In this document: positions 1 through 9,857 of the stretch, in pieces
How the letters are laid out: each line of letters opens with the position of its first letter
Numbering within the stretch: position 1 is the first letter of the stretch
Origin: Gammaproteobacteria bacterium Ga0074134
GTDB taxonomy: Bacteria > Pseudomonadota > Gammaproteobacteria > Ga0077554 > Ga007554
NCBI GenBank assembly: GCA_001464965.1
Contig: LNEJ01000034.1
Location: 1-64,000 of the forward strand
DNA: 64,000 bases
Direction: 5' to 3'
Program-made: the position numbers and the translations under genes
The notes under the pieces: model-generated
Seen by the model: the letters and a program-made list of their open reading frames with translations, nothing else
Database searches by the model: none
What the model was told of the DNA's origin: nothing

Positions 1-23
1 AATGTCCGTCTGCTTTTTGCCAT
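1..23 (-). CDS. IS3-type transposase OrfA, first seven codons only
   Basis: Start codon at 21-23 (minus), preceded by an AGGTGA ribosome-binding site 4 bases away. The seven visible codons read MAKSRRT, as in OrfA helix-turn-helix proteins of IS3 elements. The gene continues beyond the left edge. Only the combination with the IS-like end at 117-135 makes this call reasonable. Confidence 0.45.
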
Positions 24-135
24 TTCGTCACCTGTTTTATATTGAGGGTGATGTTATCACCCATAATCAGGTGGCCAAATTAACTATGCCACTACACTCA
101 AATGTTGGAGCCTCCTCAAAACCCGGGGCGGTTCA
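1..135 (-). mobile_element. 5' end of an IS3-family insertion sequence (cut by window edge)
   Basis: Read on the minus strand from position 135, the sequence begins TGAACCGCCCCGGGTTTT, which resembles the terminal inverted repeat of many IS3-family elements. About 110 bases further on comes a start codon that opens MAKSRRT, the usual beginning of an IS3-type OrfA. A 7-bp hairpin (GGGTGAT/ATCACCC, 46-62) lies between the end and the start codon. The rest of the element is outside the window, so completeness and target duplication cannot be judged. Family assignment is from recall of the end sequence and the first residues only. Confidence 0.55.
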
Positions 136-201
136 CAGCGGAACGGTGCTTGCCCTTTCATGAGCTTGTAGCCAATCCTAAGCCTAAAAAAATAAGCTCC
201 T

Positions 202-558
202 TTACTTTACTCCTCCTCTCCCTCCCTGCAATTTTTCTAGCGCACTCATGACGCCCACAACCACCGCCGCAGCCGCCATATCCATCGCAAAATCGCCAAT
301 ACTCACTGACCGGCCAGGAAGAAAAACTTGGTGCCATTCATCCAGGGCGCCTACACCTCCCACCAACATGATTATCAACCACGGCCATCTTCCCTGAAAT
401 CCCAGCCACAACAAAAAACCAAGCACACCAAATGCAGCAAAATGGGCAACCTTATCGAGCGGCGGCTTAAACAAACCAACAGCTACGGGCTGGCTCCCGC
501 CCCAGAAAAGCAGGGCCACAAAAACAATTGCGGCCAGTAAAGAAGCTTTGCTCAACAT
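202..558 (-). CDS. VanZ-like family membrane protein
   Basis: A 118-residue integral membrane protein with about four hydrophobic segments. The VanZ-like signature is visible: DKVAHFAAFGVLG near residue 36 and DEWHQVFLPGRS followed by GDFAMD near residues 73-91. Family members are small membrane proteins; VanZ gives low-level teicoplanin resistance in Gram-positives, but in proteobacteria they are common beside polysaccharide genes and their function is unknown. I start at the internal Met (558) because the 30 upstream residues of the longer reading frame overlap rmlD and are not membrane-like. It is the last gene of the rml group, 37 bases after rmlD, and lies just inside the IS end. An FNR-like or other regulatory signal is not seen. 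Confidence 0.8.
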   Translation of the reverse strand: MLSKASLLAAIVFVALLFWGGSQPVAVGLFKPPLDKVAHFAAFGVLGFLLWLGFQGRWPWLIIMLVGGVGALDEWHQVFLPGRSVSIGDFAMDMAAAAVVVGVMSALEKLQGGRGGVK

Positions 559-595
559 CGGCACCTTATCCTTGCGCGTTGCAACGGCGGCATCA

Positions 596-1465
596 TCAAG
601 CAAGCACCATCTCCAGAGCTGCCGCCCAGTCCGGCAGCTTGATGCCAAATGTGCTGGCTAGCCGCGTATTATCCAGCACTGAATAGTGCGGACGTGCCGC
701 CGGCGTGGGATAGTCCGAACTGGGGATGGGGCGCAGATCCACCACAGAGTCCGACTCCCTTTCCAGAATGGCACGGGCAAAGCCATGCCAGGATGTCTGC
801 CCGGCGCACGTCATGTGATAAACACCAGCACGCTGCTGAATATAGCCCGCCACATCGCCCTGGCCCTGCACCACAATCTGAGCCGTAGCCTCGGCGAGCA
901 GACGGCACCATGTAGGTGCGCCGAACTGGTCATCGACCACACTCAAAGATGGGCGCTCACGCGCCAGACGCTGCATGGTCAAGAGAAAATTCTTGCCACG
1001 CATACCATAAACCCAACTGGTGCGCAGAATGAGATGGGGCACATCGACGGCCTGAATCGCACGCTCGCCCTCTAACTTGGAACTACCGTAGACACTCTTC
1101 GGATTAGGGGCGTCCTGCTCAACATAGGCCGTCGTACTGGCGCCATCAAAAACATAGTCGGTGGAAAAATGTATCAGCGCCGCCCCCAAGCGCTTTGCCT
1201 CTTCCGCCATGATGCCCGGCGCCGTACCATTGATGGCCAGAGCCAGCTCCGGCTCGGCTTCGGCTTTGTCCACCGCCGTATAGGCCGCCGGATTGACGAT
1301 CAAGCCGGGCTTCATAGCGCGGATAACCTTGCTGATTGAATCCGGATCGGCAAGATCCATGTCCTTCTGATCCAGCGCAATAACCTGCCCCAGTGTCGAA
1401 AGCGTCCGCTCAAGTTCCCATCCTACTTGGCCATTTTTTCCAGTGAGCAGGATTTTCTTGTTCAT
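596..1465 (-). CDS. rmlD: dTDP-4-dehydrorhamnose reductase
   Basis: 289 residues. Catalyses the last step of dTDP-L-rhamnose synthesis, the NAD(P)H-dependent reduction of dTDP-4-dehydrorhamnose. It has the short-chain dehydrogenase fold: GKNGQVG nucleotide-binding loop near residue 9, STDYVFDG near residue 105, and the catalytic YGSSK motif (YxxxK). The start at 1465 gives MNKKILLTGKNGQVG, the normal N-terminus; a longer frame upstream runs through rmlC and is rejected. The ATG overlaps the rmlC stop by 4 bases, so translation is probably coupled. Part of the minus-strand set rmlB-rmlA-rmlC-rmlD. Confidence 0.95.
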   Translation of the reverse strand: MNKKILLTGKNGQVGWELERTLSTLGQVIALDQKDMDLADPDSISKVIRAMKPGLIVNPAAYTAVDKAEAEPELALAINGTAPGIMAEEAKRLGAALIHFSTDYVFDGASTTAYVEQDAPNPKSVYGSSKLEGERAIQAVDVPHLILRTSWVYGMRGKNFLLTMQRLARERPSLSVVDDQFGAPTWCRLLAEATAQIVVQGQGDVAGYIQQRAGVYHMTCAGQTSWHGFARAILERESDSVVDLRPIPSSDYPTPAARPHYSVLDNTRLASTFGIKLPDWAAALEMVLA

Positions 1466-2007
1466 GGGAACACCTCGGCATCCTTGAGCCGCACACCCGC
1501 CATATCCTTGGCCGACAAAACCGGTTGGCCGCCAAGCGGCCACGCTATGCCAAGATCGGGATCATTCCAGAGAATCGAGCGCTCATATTCCGGCGCGTAG
1601 AAATCTGTGGTTTTATAGAGAAATTCCGCATAATCGGATAACACCAGAAAACCATGCGCGAAGCCTTTAGGCACCCAAAACATGCGCTTGTTTTCGGCAG
1701 ACAAATGAACGCCCACCCATTTACCAAAGGTAGGCGAAGATCTACGAACATCGACAGCCACATCAAAGACCTCACCAGCAACCACGCGCACCAGCTTACC
1801 TTGGGGCTGTTTGATCTGGTAATGCAAACCACGCAATACATTTTTTGCGGAGCGGGAATGATTGTCCTGTACAAAGTTATCAGAAATGCCCGCCGCCTCA
1901 GCCAGCGTTTTCTGATTGAAGCTCTCATAAAAAAAACCGCGCTCATCACCAAACACTTTAGGCTCGATGATCAGCACATCTGGAATGGCTGTTTTTTGTA
2001 CGTGCAT
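1462..2007 (-). CDS. rmlC: dTDP-4-dehydrorhamnose 3,5-epimerase
   Basis: 181 residues, full length for the family. Epimerises C3 and C5 of dTDP-4-keto-6-deoxyglucose. The cupin core is clear: DNHSRSAKNVLRGLHYQ near residue 48 carries the catalytic His of RGLHYQ, followed by GKLVRVVAGEVFDVAVD and the FWVPKGFAHGF strand. It overlaps rmlD by 4 bases and is separated from rmlA by 138 bases. That gap holds a degenerate member of the palindromic repeats found elsewhere in the window, so coupling to rmlA is not certain. Confidence 0.95.
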   Translation of the reverse strand: MHVQKTAIPDVLIIEPKVFGDERGFFYESFNQKTLAEAAGISDNFVQDNHSRSAKNVLRGLHYQIKQPQGKLVRVVAGEVFDVAVDVRRSSPTFGKWVGVHLSAENKRMFWVPKGFAHGFLVLSDYAEFLYKTTDFYAPEYERSILWNDPDLGIAWPLGGQPVLSAKDMAGVRLKDAEVFP

Positions 2008-2145
2008 AAATTATTACTCGGCTATCAATGTGGCGTTGGATATAGTTCTACGCACCACATGAAAATGAATGGTGTACGCATTGTCCCCCACGGGGACGGC
2101 GCCACCCTACTAATTTTGGGTCGGCAGCAAAAGAGCCATCCAATA

Positions 2146-3021
2146 TCAAAAAATCTTTTCCCGTAGCAGTCCCAACAAATAAGCACCATAGCCGTTTTTC
2201 GCCAACGGCTGCGCAAGCGCCTCCAGCTGCGCCGCATTAATATAACCCTTGCGATAGGCGATCTCTTCGGGACATGCAATCTTCAATCCTTGCCGCTTCT
2301 CCAGTGTCTGGATAAACAGCGAGGCCTCCAGCAGCGACTCATGCGTTCCGGTATCCAGCCACGCCATACCCCGCCCCATCACCTGAACATCCAGCAAGCC
2401 CATTTCAAGATAGCAGCGGTTGACATCGGTGATTTCCAATTCGCCGCGCGCGGAGGGCTTTATGGATTGCGCTATATCGACAACCTGGTTGTCATAAAAA
2501 TAAAGCCCGGTCACTGCATAACGCGACTTGGGCTCTTTTGGCTTTTCGACAATGCTCAATGCCTTGCCGGCCCCATCAAACTCGACCACGCCATAACGCT
2601 CGGGATCCTGCACTGGATAGGCAAACACCGTCGCGCCTGTTTCCTTGGTTGTCGCGCCGGTAAGCTGGGGTGACAAGTCGTGACCGTAAAAAATATTATC
2701 CCCAAGCACCAGAGCGCACGCATCCCCGCCGACGAATTCCTTACCAATAATGAACGCCTGCGCCAGACCATCGGGAGAAGCCTGAACCGCATAGGAAATA
2801 TTCAGCCCCCATTGGCTGCCATCCCTGATCAACTGCTCGAATCGGGGCGTATCCTGCGGTGTTGAAATAATTAAAATATCCCGTATCCCCGCCAGCATCA
2901 GCGTGGTGAGCGGATAATAAATCATCGGCTTGTCATAAATCGGCAAAAGCTGCTTGGAAACGGTATACGTCACCGGATACAAGCGTGTGCCAGAGCCACC
3001 GGCCAGAATAATGCCCTTCAT
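2146..3021 (-). CDS. rmlA: Glucose-1-phosphate thymidylyltransferase
   Basis: 291 residues. Makes dTDP-glucose from dTTP and glucose-1-phosphate, the entry step of dTDP-rhamnose synthesis. Nucleotidyltransferase signature [11 protein letters not shown] at residues 8-18; LGDNIFYG near 107 carries the metal-binding Asp; VEKPKEPKS near 160 is the sugar-binding EKP motif. The start at 3021 gives [14 protein letters not shown], the standard N-terminus. The ATG overlaps the rmlB stop by 4 bases. Confidence 0.95.
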   Translation of the reverse strand: MKGIILAGGSGTRLYPVTYTVSKQLLPIYDKPMIYYPLTTLMLAGIRDILIISTPQDTPRFEQLIRDGSQWGLNISYAVQASPDGLAQAFIIGKEFVGGDACALVLGDNIFYGHDLSPQLTGATTKETGATVFAYPVQDPERYGVVEFDGAGKALSIVEKPKEPKSRYAVTGLYFYDNQVVDIAQSIKPSARGELEITDVNRCYLEMGLLDVQVMGRGMAWLDTGTHESLLEASLFIQTLEKRQGLKIACPEEIAYRKGYINAAQLEALAQPLAKNGYGAYLLGLLREKIF

Positions 3022-4088
3022 GATATGCCCCTGTCCACGTAATTTTGCGCAAGCCAGTTTTGATAATTGCCGCTCGCCACATTCTCTACCCATGCCATGT
3101 TATCGAGATACCAGCGCACGGTTTTGCGAATACCCGTTTCAAAATTTTCCTTGGGCTTCCACCCCAGTTCCCGCTCTATTTTATGGGCATCAATCGCATA
3201 ACGCCGGTCATGACCGGGGCGATCCTTGACGTAGGTGATGAGCGATACATGAGGGACGAACGAAGAATTCGGGAGGTATTCATCAAGAATGGCGCAAATA
3301 GTGTGGACAACATCAAGATTGGCTTTTTCATTCCAACCACCAATATTGTATGTTTCACCAACAATCCCTTTGGCCAGCACCACTCTGATCGCCTCGCAAT
3401 GATCACCGACGTAAAGCCAGTCACGCACATTCTGCCCATCCCCGTAGATGGGCAGCGAACGGCCCTTCGTCGCATTGAGTATCATCAATGCAATGAGTTT
3501 TTCCGGAAACTGATAAGGCCCATAATTATTTGAACAGTTGGTTGTTAGCATCGGCAAGCCATAGGTATGATGATACGCACGCACCAGATGATCGGAGGCT
3601 GCCTTGGAGGCGGAATAAGGGCTGTTCGGCGCATAGGGCGTTTCTTCCGTAAACGGCGCATCGTCTGGCCCCAGCGAGCCGTATACTTCATCCGTTGAAA
3701 CGTGCAAAAAGCGGAACGTGTTCTTCTCCTCATCCGCAAGAGCGGACCAATAGGAGCGCACCTCTTCCAGCAAATTAAATGTCCCCACAACATTGGTGTG
3801 AACGAAATCAGCAGGACCATAAATAGAGCGATCCACATGACTCTCCGCAGCAAAATTCACGATAGCGCGCGGTTTGTGCTTTTTTAAAAGATCCCCGACC
3901 AGCGCGCTGTCACCGATATCGCCATGCACAAAAATATGCCGGTGATCATTGCTAAGATTCGCCAGATTCTCCATATTTCCGGCATAGGTAAGCTTGTCAA
4001 GATTAACAACCGGCGTGCCTTCGCAACCAATCCAGTCGAGCACAAAATTTGAACCGATAAATCCAGCACCACCCGTTACTAAAATCAC
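3018..4088 (-). CDS. rmlB: dTDP-glucose 4,6-dehydratase
   Basis: 356 residues, an extended short-chain dehydrogenase. Converts dTDP-glucose to dTDP-4-keto-6-deoxyglucose with bound [14 protein letters not shown] at residues 6-16 binds NAD; STDEVYG near 130 and [15 protein letters not shown] near 158 supply the catalytic Thr/Asp/Glu and Tyr-Lys residues. It is first in the rmlBACD set, 36 bases downstream of cysC. The order B-A-C-D with D last differs from the commoner BDAC order of enteric bacteria. Confidence 0.95.
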   Translation of the reverse strand: MILVTGGAGFIGSNFVLDWIGCEGTPVVNLDKLTYAGNMENLANLSNDHRHIFVHGDIGDSALVGDLLKKHKPRAIVNFAAESHVDRSIYGPADFVHTNVVGTFNLLEEVRSYWSALADEEKNTFRFLHVSTDEVYGSLGPDDAPFTEETPYAPNSPYSASKAASDHLVRAYHHTYGLPMLTTNCSNNYGPYQFPEKLIALMILNATKGRSLPIYGDGQNVRDWLYVGDHCEAIRVVLAKGIVGETYNIGGWNEKANLDVVHTICAILDEYLPNSSFVPHVSLITYVKDRPGHDRRYAIDAHKIERELGWKPKENFETGIRKTVRWYLDNMAWVENVASGNYQNWLAQNYVDRGIS

Positions 4089-4124
4089 CTATTCCTCCTG
4101 CAAAGCTCACCTAAATTCAATTTC

Positions 4125-4766
4125 CTATACCCTTTCGCACGGACGCAAAATACCGCGATCTTCCAGCAGCCTCAAAACAGCCGCTGCGGATTTCTCGATC
4201 GACCATTCCCCGGTATTCACTGTTAGCTCAGGGTTAAGCGGCTCCTCATACGGTGAAGAAATACCTGTAAACTCGGGTATCTCACCCGCGCGCGCGCGGC
4301 GATACAGCCCCTTCACATCACGCTCTTCGCAGCGCTCCAGGCTGGATTTGCAATAAATCTCCAGAAAATCGCCTTCCGGCATCAACTTCCGGACACGCTC
4401 GCGATCGTCACGAAACGGCGAGATGAACGCCGTAAGAACAATCACTCCCGCATCCACAAATAACTTCGACATTTCCCCGATGCGCCGGATATTTTCCGTG
4501 CGGTCCTGGGCGGTAAAACCAAGGTCGCCACACAATCCATGGCGCACATTATCGCCATCGAGCACATACGTGTGGCACGCGCGATTAAAGCATGCCTCCT
4601 CCACCGCATGCGCGAGTGTCGATTTTCCCGCCCCCGAAAGTCCTGTAAACCACAACACCACACCCTTATGGCTCTTCAATCGCTCGCGATCCCCGCGAGT
4701 AACTGCACTTTCATGCCAAACCACGTTACTGCTTTTTATTGCGGAACTGCTCACGATATACCTCAC
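4125..4766 (-). CDS. cysC: Adenylylsulfate (APS) kinase
   Basis: 213 residues. Phosphorylates APS to PAPS. The P-loop GLSGAGKST lies near residue 42, followed by [15 protein letters not shown] (APS-binding) and [13 protein letters not shown]. The first 25 residues are variable, as is usual. No sulfurylase gene (cysD/cysN) is adjacent, and the neighbours on both sides make sugar nucleotides. PAPS could serve sulfate assimilation or sulfation of a surface polysaccharide; the context alone does not decide. The gap to the GDP-mannose gene upstream is 47 bases, so they may share a transcript. Confidence 0.93.
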   Translation of the reverse strand: MRYIVSSSAIKSSNVVWHESAVTRGDRERLKSHKGVVLWFTGLSGAGKSTLAHAVEEACFNRACHTYVLDGDNVRHGLCGDLGFTAQDRTENIRRIGEMSKLFVDAGVIVLTAFISPFRDDRERVRKLMPEGDFLEIYCKSSLERCEERDVKGLYRRARAGEIPEFTGISSPYEEPLNPELTVNTGEWSIEKSAAAVLRLLEDRGILRPCERV

Positions 4767-4813
4767 TCATTGTGTGTCGCACTGCTATTCAATCAACCGC
4801 TGCAAAGAGCAAA

Positions 4814-6283
4814 TCAGCTCCTGCCATAGGTATCCTCAAACCGCACAATATCATCCTCCCCCAGATAAGATCCCGACTGCACCTCAATCAGCTCCAGCGG
4901 AATGGTGCCCGGATTTTCCAGCCGGTGTGTCACACCGATAGGAATATACGTCGACTGATTCTCCGTCAGCAGGAACACTTCATCCCCGCGCGTTACCCTC
5001 GCCGTCCCCTTCACCACAATCCAGTGCTCCGCGCGATGATGGTGCATCTGCATGGAAAGCGTTCCGCCGGGACTCACAATGATACGCTTCACCTGAAACC
5101 GCTCGCCGTTATCAATACTGTCGTAACTCCCCCACGGCCGGGAAACCTTGCGGTGCAACAAATATTCAGAACGCTTCTTGTCTTTCAGATGCGCAACGAT
5201 TTGTTTCACGTCCTGCACCTTGCTTTGATGAACCACCATCACCGCATCCGGGGTCTCCACCACAACAATGTCGTCAATACCCACACACGCCAGAAAACGG
5301 TGCTCCGCGATCAGCAACGCGTTACGCGTCCCATGCGCATATACGTCCCCTTTCATCACGTTGCCGTGCTCATCCTTATCGCTCACCTCCCACAGGGCCG
5401 CCCACGCACCCACATCGGACCATCCCGCATCTAATGGAATTACCGCAGCCTTTTCGTTGCCGGACGCAAACCCGCCAGACGTGAGCTTTTCCATCACCGC
5501 GTAATCGATGGAATCGGAAGGACAGGAGGAAAACGCCACCTTGTTCACCCGGTAAAAATCCTGATCTTGCTTGCCCTGCTGATACGCCACCTGGCAGGAC
5601 TGAACAATATCAGGCCGGAAACGGAGCAACTCCTGCAACCACACCGAGGACCGCATCATGAAGATACCGCTGTTCCACAAATACTGGCCCGACTTCCAAT
5701 AATCCTCCGCAGCCACCGCATCCGGCTTCTCAACAAATGCTGCAATATAGCGCGCATCCTGCGCCGAAGCTTGGCCAATGTGATGGCCTTGACGGATATA
5801 GCCGTAACCGGTCTCCGCCCGATCAGGAACAATTCCGAACGTCACCAGACAACCCTGCCCTGCCAATACGGCGCCTTGCGCCACCGCCCTCAAAAAAGCC
5901 TCGCGATCCTGAATAACATGGTCGGCAGGCATTACCAGCAACACCGGATCACCCTCCCTTTCCGCGTTGATCGCCGCCAGCGTCAAAGCCGGCGCCGTAT
6001 TCCGCCCCACCGGTTCAAGAATAATTGAAGAATGTTTCGCGCCGATCTGCCGCAACTGTTCGGCCACCAAAAACCGATGTTCCTCGTTGCACACCACTAT
6101 CGGCTCCAGTATCCCATCTTCCGCACCAAGAAAAGCCTGAAGTCCCTCAAGACGCTGCGCTGTGCCCTGCAACATGGTTTTGTCACCCACCAGAGGCAAC
6201 AACTGCTTGGGGTAATGCTCTCGCGACATGGGCCACAAACGGCTACCGGAACCTCCGGAAAGAATGACGGGCTGGATATTCAT
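4814..6283 (-). CDS. Mannose-1-phosphate guanylyltransferase / mannose-6-phosphate isomerase
   Basis: 489 residues, the length of bifunctional CpsB/AlgA-type enzymes. The N-terminal two thirds is a GDP-mannose pyrophosphorylase (SGGSGSRLWPMSREHYPKQ near residue 10; VEKPDA near 175; WNSGIFMM near 192). The C-terminal cupin is the type II phosphomannose isomerase, with the metal-binding QMHHHRAEHW near residue 412. Together they take mannose-6-phosphate/fructose-6-phosphate to GDP-mannose. I chose the ATG at 6283 because GGAG stands 5 bases before it; the frame could also open at a GTG two codons earlier. It is first in the polysaccharide group and has a 250-base upstream region without genes. 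Confidence 0.93.
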   Translation of the reverse strand: MNIQPVILSGGSGSRLWPMSREHYPKQLLPLVGDKTMLQGTAQRLEGLQAFLGAEDGILEPIVVCNEEHRFLVAEQLRQIGAKHSSIILEPVGRNTAPALTLAAINAEREGDPVLLVMPADHVIQDREAFLRAVAQGAVLAGQGCLVTFGIVPDRAETGYGYIRQGHHIGQASAQDARYIAAFVEKPDAVAAEDYWKSGQYLWNSGIFMMRSSVWLQELLRFRPDIVQSCQVAYQQGKQDQDFYRVNKVAFSSCPSDSIDYAVMEKLTSGGFASGNEKAAVIPLDAGWSDVGAWAALWEVSDKDEHGNVMKGDVYAHGTRNALLIAEHRFLACVGIDDIVVVETPDAVMVVHQSKVQDVKQIVAHLKDKKRSEYLLHRKVSRPWGSYDSIDNGERFQVKRIIVSPGGTLSMQMHHHRAEHWIVVKGTARVTRGDEVFLLTENQSTYIPIGVTHRLENPGTIPLELIEVQSGSYLGEDDIVRFEDTYGRS

Positions 6284-6541
6284 TAACACTCCAATTTATT
6301 CCAGGTTCACATAAGAAATAATGTGATATTCTACATACTTATCTATGAGTTATCGATCTATTTCAGGTTGCGCGCACAATTTTGAGCCCCTTGAAAAAAG
6401 AGGCGAGGGATTCCAGTCTTCTCTCCAAAGGGAAAAAGCGCGAACCGTACGGAAGGCAAGAATAAACCTTCGCTGTTACACTTCCGCGTCAAAAAGCGAT
6501 TATCGGGTGCTGTGCCCCCCCTGTACAGTATCTACGTTGAG

Positions 6542-7861
6542 TCAATCGTACTTCTTGATTTTCTCCCGCCACTGCCGCACCCTGGCCAAAATGGCGCGCT
6601 CGTCGAGGGCAGTCAGGACACGCTCCTTGAGCAGGTGCCTGCCTGCCACCCACACATCGGTAACCTTGTCGCGGCCTGCGGCGTATACCAGTTGTGAAAT
6701 GGGATGGTACACAGGCTGTGTCTCTATGCTGCCGAGATGCACCGCAGTGATGTCGGCGGCCTTGCCAGGCAACAGCGAGCCGATTTCCTCGTCCAGCCCC
6801 AGCGCCTTGGCACCGTTCAGGGTTGCCATGCGCAATACTGTGGCGGCGCTTACTGCGCTGGCATCACCCGCCACCGCCTTGGCAAGCAGTGCGGCGGCGC
6901 GCATTTCGCCGAACATATCCAGATCGTTGTTGCTCGCCGCACCGTCAGTACCGATGGCGACATTCACTCCCGCCTTGAGCAGTTTCTGCACCGGGCAGAA
7001 ACCGCTGGCCAGCTTCAGGTTGGACTCGGGACAATGAACAATATGTCCACCCGTTGCCGCATAGTGGCCAATTTCCTCGTCAGTCAGCTGAGTCATGTGC
7101 ACACCCATCAAATGTGGCGATAACAGGCCGAGACGATCCAAACGCTGCAAAGGACGTTCATTATAATGCGCCAGGCTTTGCCCGATTTCATCCGCCGTCT
7201 CGTGGATGTGCATATGCACCGGTATATCCAGCTCATCGGCATAGATGCGGATTTTATCAAGCGGATCATTCGACACCGTATAAGGCGCGTGCGGCGCAAA
7301 GGCGGTGCGGACCAACGGATGATCGCGGTAACGGTCATGCACTTCCAGCCCCTTGCGCACATAGTCGCCGGCATCACTGGCCCACACCGTGGGGAAGTCG
7401 ATCACGATCAATCCGACGCACGCACGCATGTGGCAATCATCCGCCACATGCGCGGTTTCATCGGGAAAGAAATACATATCATTGAAGCAGGTGGTACCGC
7501 CACGCAGCATTTCCGCAATGGCAAGCTGCGTCCCGTCCCGCACGAACTCAGGGCTAACCCACGCTCCCTCGGCCGGCCATATGTGATTATTCAACCACTC
7601 CATTAGAGGCAGATCGTCGGCCAGGCCGCGGAACAACGACATCGCGGCATGCGTGTGAGCATTGATCAAACCGGGAATGAGGGCGTGCTCACTCAGATGC
7701 AGGGTCGTATGCGACTGGTATTTCGCGCTTGCTTCCAGGGTGGGCAGGATCGCCAGAATGCGTCCGTCATGGATCGCCAAGCTATGATCTTCATACACCG
7801 TGTGCGCAGGCTCAACAGGGATGATCCAGCGGGCATGGATAAGCGTGTCTATATTCTGCAT
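6542..7861 (-). CDS. mtaD: 5-methylthioadenosine / S-adenosylhomocysteine deaminase-type amidohydrolase
   Basis: 439 residues, TRZ/ATZ subfamily of metal-dependent amidohydrolases. HTHAAMSLFRGLADDLPLMEWL near residue 66 holds the first metal-binding His pair; HIHETADE near 218 and GTDGAASNNDLDMF near 303 hold further metal ligands. Family members deaminate methylthioadenosine or S-adenosylhomocysteine to the inosyl forms. It is divergent from mtnA (145 bases between starts), which uses the product of the next salvage step, so MTA is the likely substrate. The exact nucleoside cannot be told from sequence alone; other TRZ/ATZ enzymes act on chlorinated triazines. Confidence 0.88.
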   Translation of the reverse strand: MQNIDTLIHARWIIPVEPAHTVYEDHSLAIHDGRILAILPTLEASAKYQSHTTLHLSEHALIPGLINAHTHAAMSLFRGLADDLPLMEWLNNHIWPAEGAWVSPEFVRDGTQLAIAEMLRGGTTCFNDMYFFPDETAHVADDCHMRACVGLIVIDFPTVWASDAGDYVRKGLEVHDRYRDHPLVRTAFAPHAPYTVSNDPLDKIRIYADELDIPVHMHIHETADEIGQSLAHYNERPLQRLDRLGLLSPHLMGVHMTQLTDEEIGHYAATGGHIVHCPESNLKLASGFCPVQKLLKAGVNVAIGTDGAASNNDLDMFGEMRAAALLAKAVAGDASAVSAATVLRMATLNGAKALGLDEEIGSLLPGKAADITAVHLGSIETQPVYHPISQLVYAAGRDKVTDVWVAGRHLLKERVLTALDERAILARVRQWREKIKKYD

Positions 7862-8006
7862 GGCGAGTCCAATATTGCTAATGCACAGGCATCAGTATAC
7901 CGGGAATGAACGAAAAATCACCGCCGGATACTGTGCGGTTTCCTTTGCTCGACACGAGGCGGGCCGGTATCATTGATGTTTCTCAACTCATCGGTTTTCT
8001 ATACAC

Positions 8007-9059
8007 ATGTCGAACAATCACTATGACTCGATCCGCGCCGTGGAATGGCATGACGGCGCACTGAAACTGCTGGATCAACGCGTTTTACCACACCGGCGCG
8101 AATATCTCGTGATAGAGGATGCTGCAAGCACGGCGCAGGCCATTACGGACATGGTGGTGCGCGGCGCGCCAGCGATAGGCATCACCGCGGCCTATGGCGT
8201 GGTATTAGCGGCGCGTGACCGTTATGGGCGCTCCGCCGCCACCTGGAAACAAGACATCGAGGCCGACCTGGAACTGCTGGCGCGCTCCCGCCCCACCGCC
8301 GTCAATCTGTTCTGGGCCCTGGAGCGGATGCGCCGTTATCTGGCAAACCTCAGCGGTGATCCGCACCAGGCGTTGCTCGCCGAGGCGCGCCGCATTCACG
8401 AGGAAGACATCGCCGCCAATAGGCGCATGGGTGCGCTGGGGGCGGCCCTCATCGAGGATCGCTGCACGGTGCTGACGCATTGCAATACCGGCTCGCTCGC
8501 CACTGGCGGCTACGGCACGGCTCTGGGCGTGATCCGCGCCGCTTACGCAGCGGGCCACATCAGCCAGGTGTTTGCTGACGAGACACGCCCCTGGCTACAG
8601 GGCGCGCGTCTTACCGCCTGGGAGCTGGTGGAAGATCGTATCCCGGTGACGCTGCTGTGCGAAGGCGCGGCGGCGCATCTGATGAAACAGGGCGGCGTGC
8701 GCTGGGTGATCGTCGGCGCGGACCGCATCGCCGCCAATGGCGACGCCGCCAACAAGATCGGCACTTACAGTCTGGCCGTACTGGCGCGCCATCATGGCCT
8801 GAAATTCATGGTGGTGGCGCCCACCTCCACCGTCGACATGGACATCACCAGCGGCGCGGACATCCCCATCGAGATCCGCTCGCCCGCCGAGGTACTGAAC
8901 CACGCCGGTCATCCCGTCGCAGCGAAAGGCGCGCAGGCCTGGAATCCGGCCTTCGATGTTGCGCCAGCCGAATTGATCGACGCGATTGTCACCGAACGCG
9001 GCGTGGTACTCGCCCCCACTGCCGCAAAAATGGCCGCCATGATGGGAAGCGGGGCATAA
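8007..9059 (+). CDS. mtnA: S-methyl-5-thioribose-1-phosphate isomerase
   Basis: 350 residues, normal length. Converts methylthioribose-1-phosphate to methylthioribulose-1-phosphate in methionine salvage. [13 protein letters not shown] near residue 53, [17 protein letters not shown] near 156 (catalytic Cys), [17 protein letters not shown] near 192 and [18 protein letters not shown] near 237 (catalytic Asp) are all intact. No clear ribosome-binding site precedes the ATG. The next gene starts 9 bases after its stop and is probably cotranscribed. Confidence 0.95.
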   Translation: MSNNHYDSIRAVEWHDGALKLLDQRVLPHRREYLVIEDAASTAQAITDMVVRGAPAIGITAAYGVVLAARDRYGRSAATWKQDIEADLELLARSRPTAVNLFWALERMRRYLANLSGDPHQALLAEARRIHEEDIAANRRMGALGAALIEDRCTVLTHCNTGSLATGGYGTALGVIRAAYAAGHISQVFADETRPWLQGARLTAWELVEDRIPVTLLCEGAAAHLMKQGGVRWVIVGADRIAANGDAANKIGTYSLAVLARHHGLKFMVVAPTSTVDMDITSGADIPIEIRSPAEVLNHAGHPVAAKGAQAWNPAFDVAPAELIDAIVTERGVVLAPTAAKMAAMMGSGA

Positions 9060-9068
9060 CACCACCCA

Positions 9069-9857
9069 TTGGAAACGCTGCTCCTCTATCTTACTACCGG
9101 CGCAGTAGCCGGGATCCTCGCCGGACTGCTGGGCGTCGGCGGCGGGCTGATCATCGTCCCGGCGCTGGTATTGATTTTTGCAGCCCAAGGCGTGCCAGAG
9201 GCTATCGTCATGCACATGGCGCTCGGCACTTCGCTTGCAACCATTGTGATGACCTCGGTTTCCTCGGTGCGTGCTCATCACAAACGAGGCGCAGTGCTGT
9301 GGCAGGTGGTTTGGCGCCTGACCCCCGGCATCGTAGCAGGCACACTGATGGGGGCCATGCTCGCCGATATGCTGTCTGGAGGGGCGCTGAAACGCATCTT
9401 CGGCATCTTTGCGCTGCTTATAGCGGTGCAATTAGGACTGGGCGCAAAACCTGCACCGCACCGAAAACTCCCCGGAGGAACCGGCATGGCGCTGGCAGGC
9501 GGGGTCATCGGCGGCGTATCGGCCATCGTCGGCATCGGTGGCGGCTCCTTGACCGTACCGTTTCTTACCTGGTGCAGAGTTGGCGTTCACAACGCCGTGG
9601 CCACCTCCAGCGCATGCGGGTTGCCCATCGCCCTGGCGGGCAGCCTGGGATTCATCATCACCGGCTGGAATGAAACCACCCTGCCCGCCTTCAGCAGCGG
9701 CTACATCTACTGGCCCGCAATGGCCGGCATCGCCACAGCCAGCGCACTGTTCGCACCCCTGGGCGCAAGGCTCGCGCATGCCTTGCCTGCGGATACATTA
9801 AAAAAGTTTTTCGCTCTTTTTCTTGCGCTGCTTGGGGCGCGAATGCTGGTGGGTTAA
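9069..9857 (+). CDS. TauE/SafE-family membrane permease
   Basis: 262 residues with about eight hydrophobic segments and the internal repeat typical of the family: GLLGVGGGLIIVPALV near residue 19 and GGVSAIVGIGGGSLTVPF near 150, then NAVATSSACGLPIAL. Known members export or import sulfite, sulfoacetate or related anions; substrate here is unknown. The start is a TTG at 9069 because the next in-frame Met lies well inside the first repeat. It follows mtnA by 9 bases, which hints at a link to sulfur metabolism, but that is inference. Convergent with the wzz-like gene, whose stop is directly adjacent. Confidence 0.85.
   Translation: METLLLYLTTGAVAGILAGLLGVGGGLIIVPALVLIFAAQGVPEAIVMHMALGTSLATIVMTSVSSVRAHHKRGAVLWQVVWRLTPGIVAGTLMGAMLADMLSGGALKRIFGIFALLIAVQLGLGAKPAPHRKLPGGTGMALAGGVIGGVSAIVGIGGGSLTVPFLTWCRVGVHNAVATSSACGLPIALAGSLGFIITGWNETTLPAFSSGYIYWPAMAGIATASALFAPLGARLAHALPADTLKKFFALFLALLGARMLVG

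Noticed and set aside
8595-9673. Open frames of 278 (minus) and 338 (plus) codons overlapping mtnA and the TauE gene
   Set aside because: Arg/His-rich shadow frames of high-GC genes; no domain.
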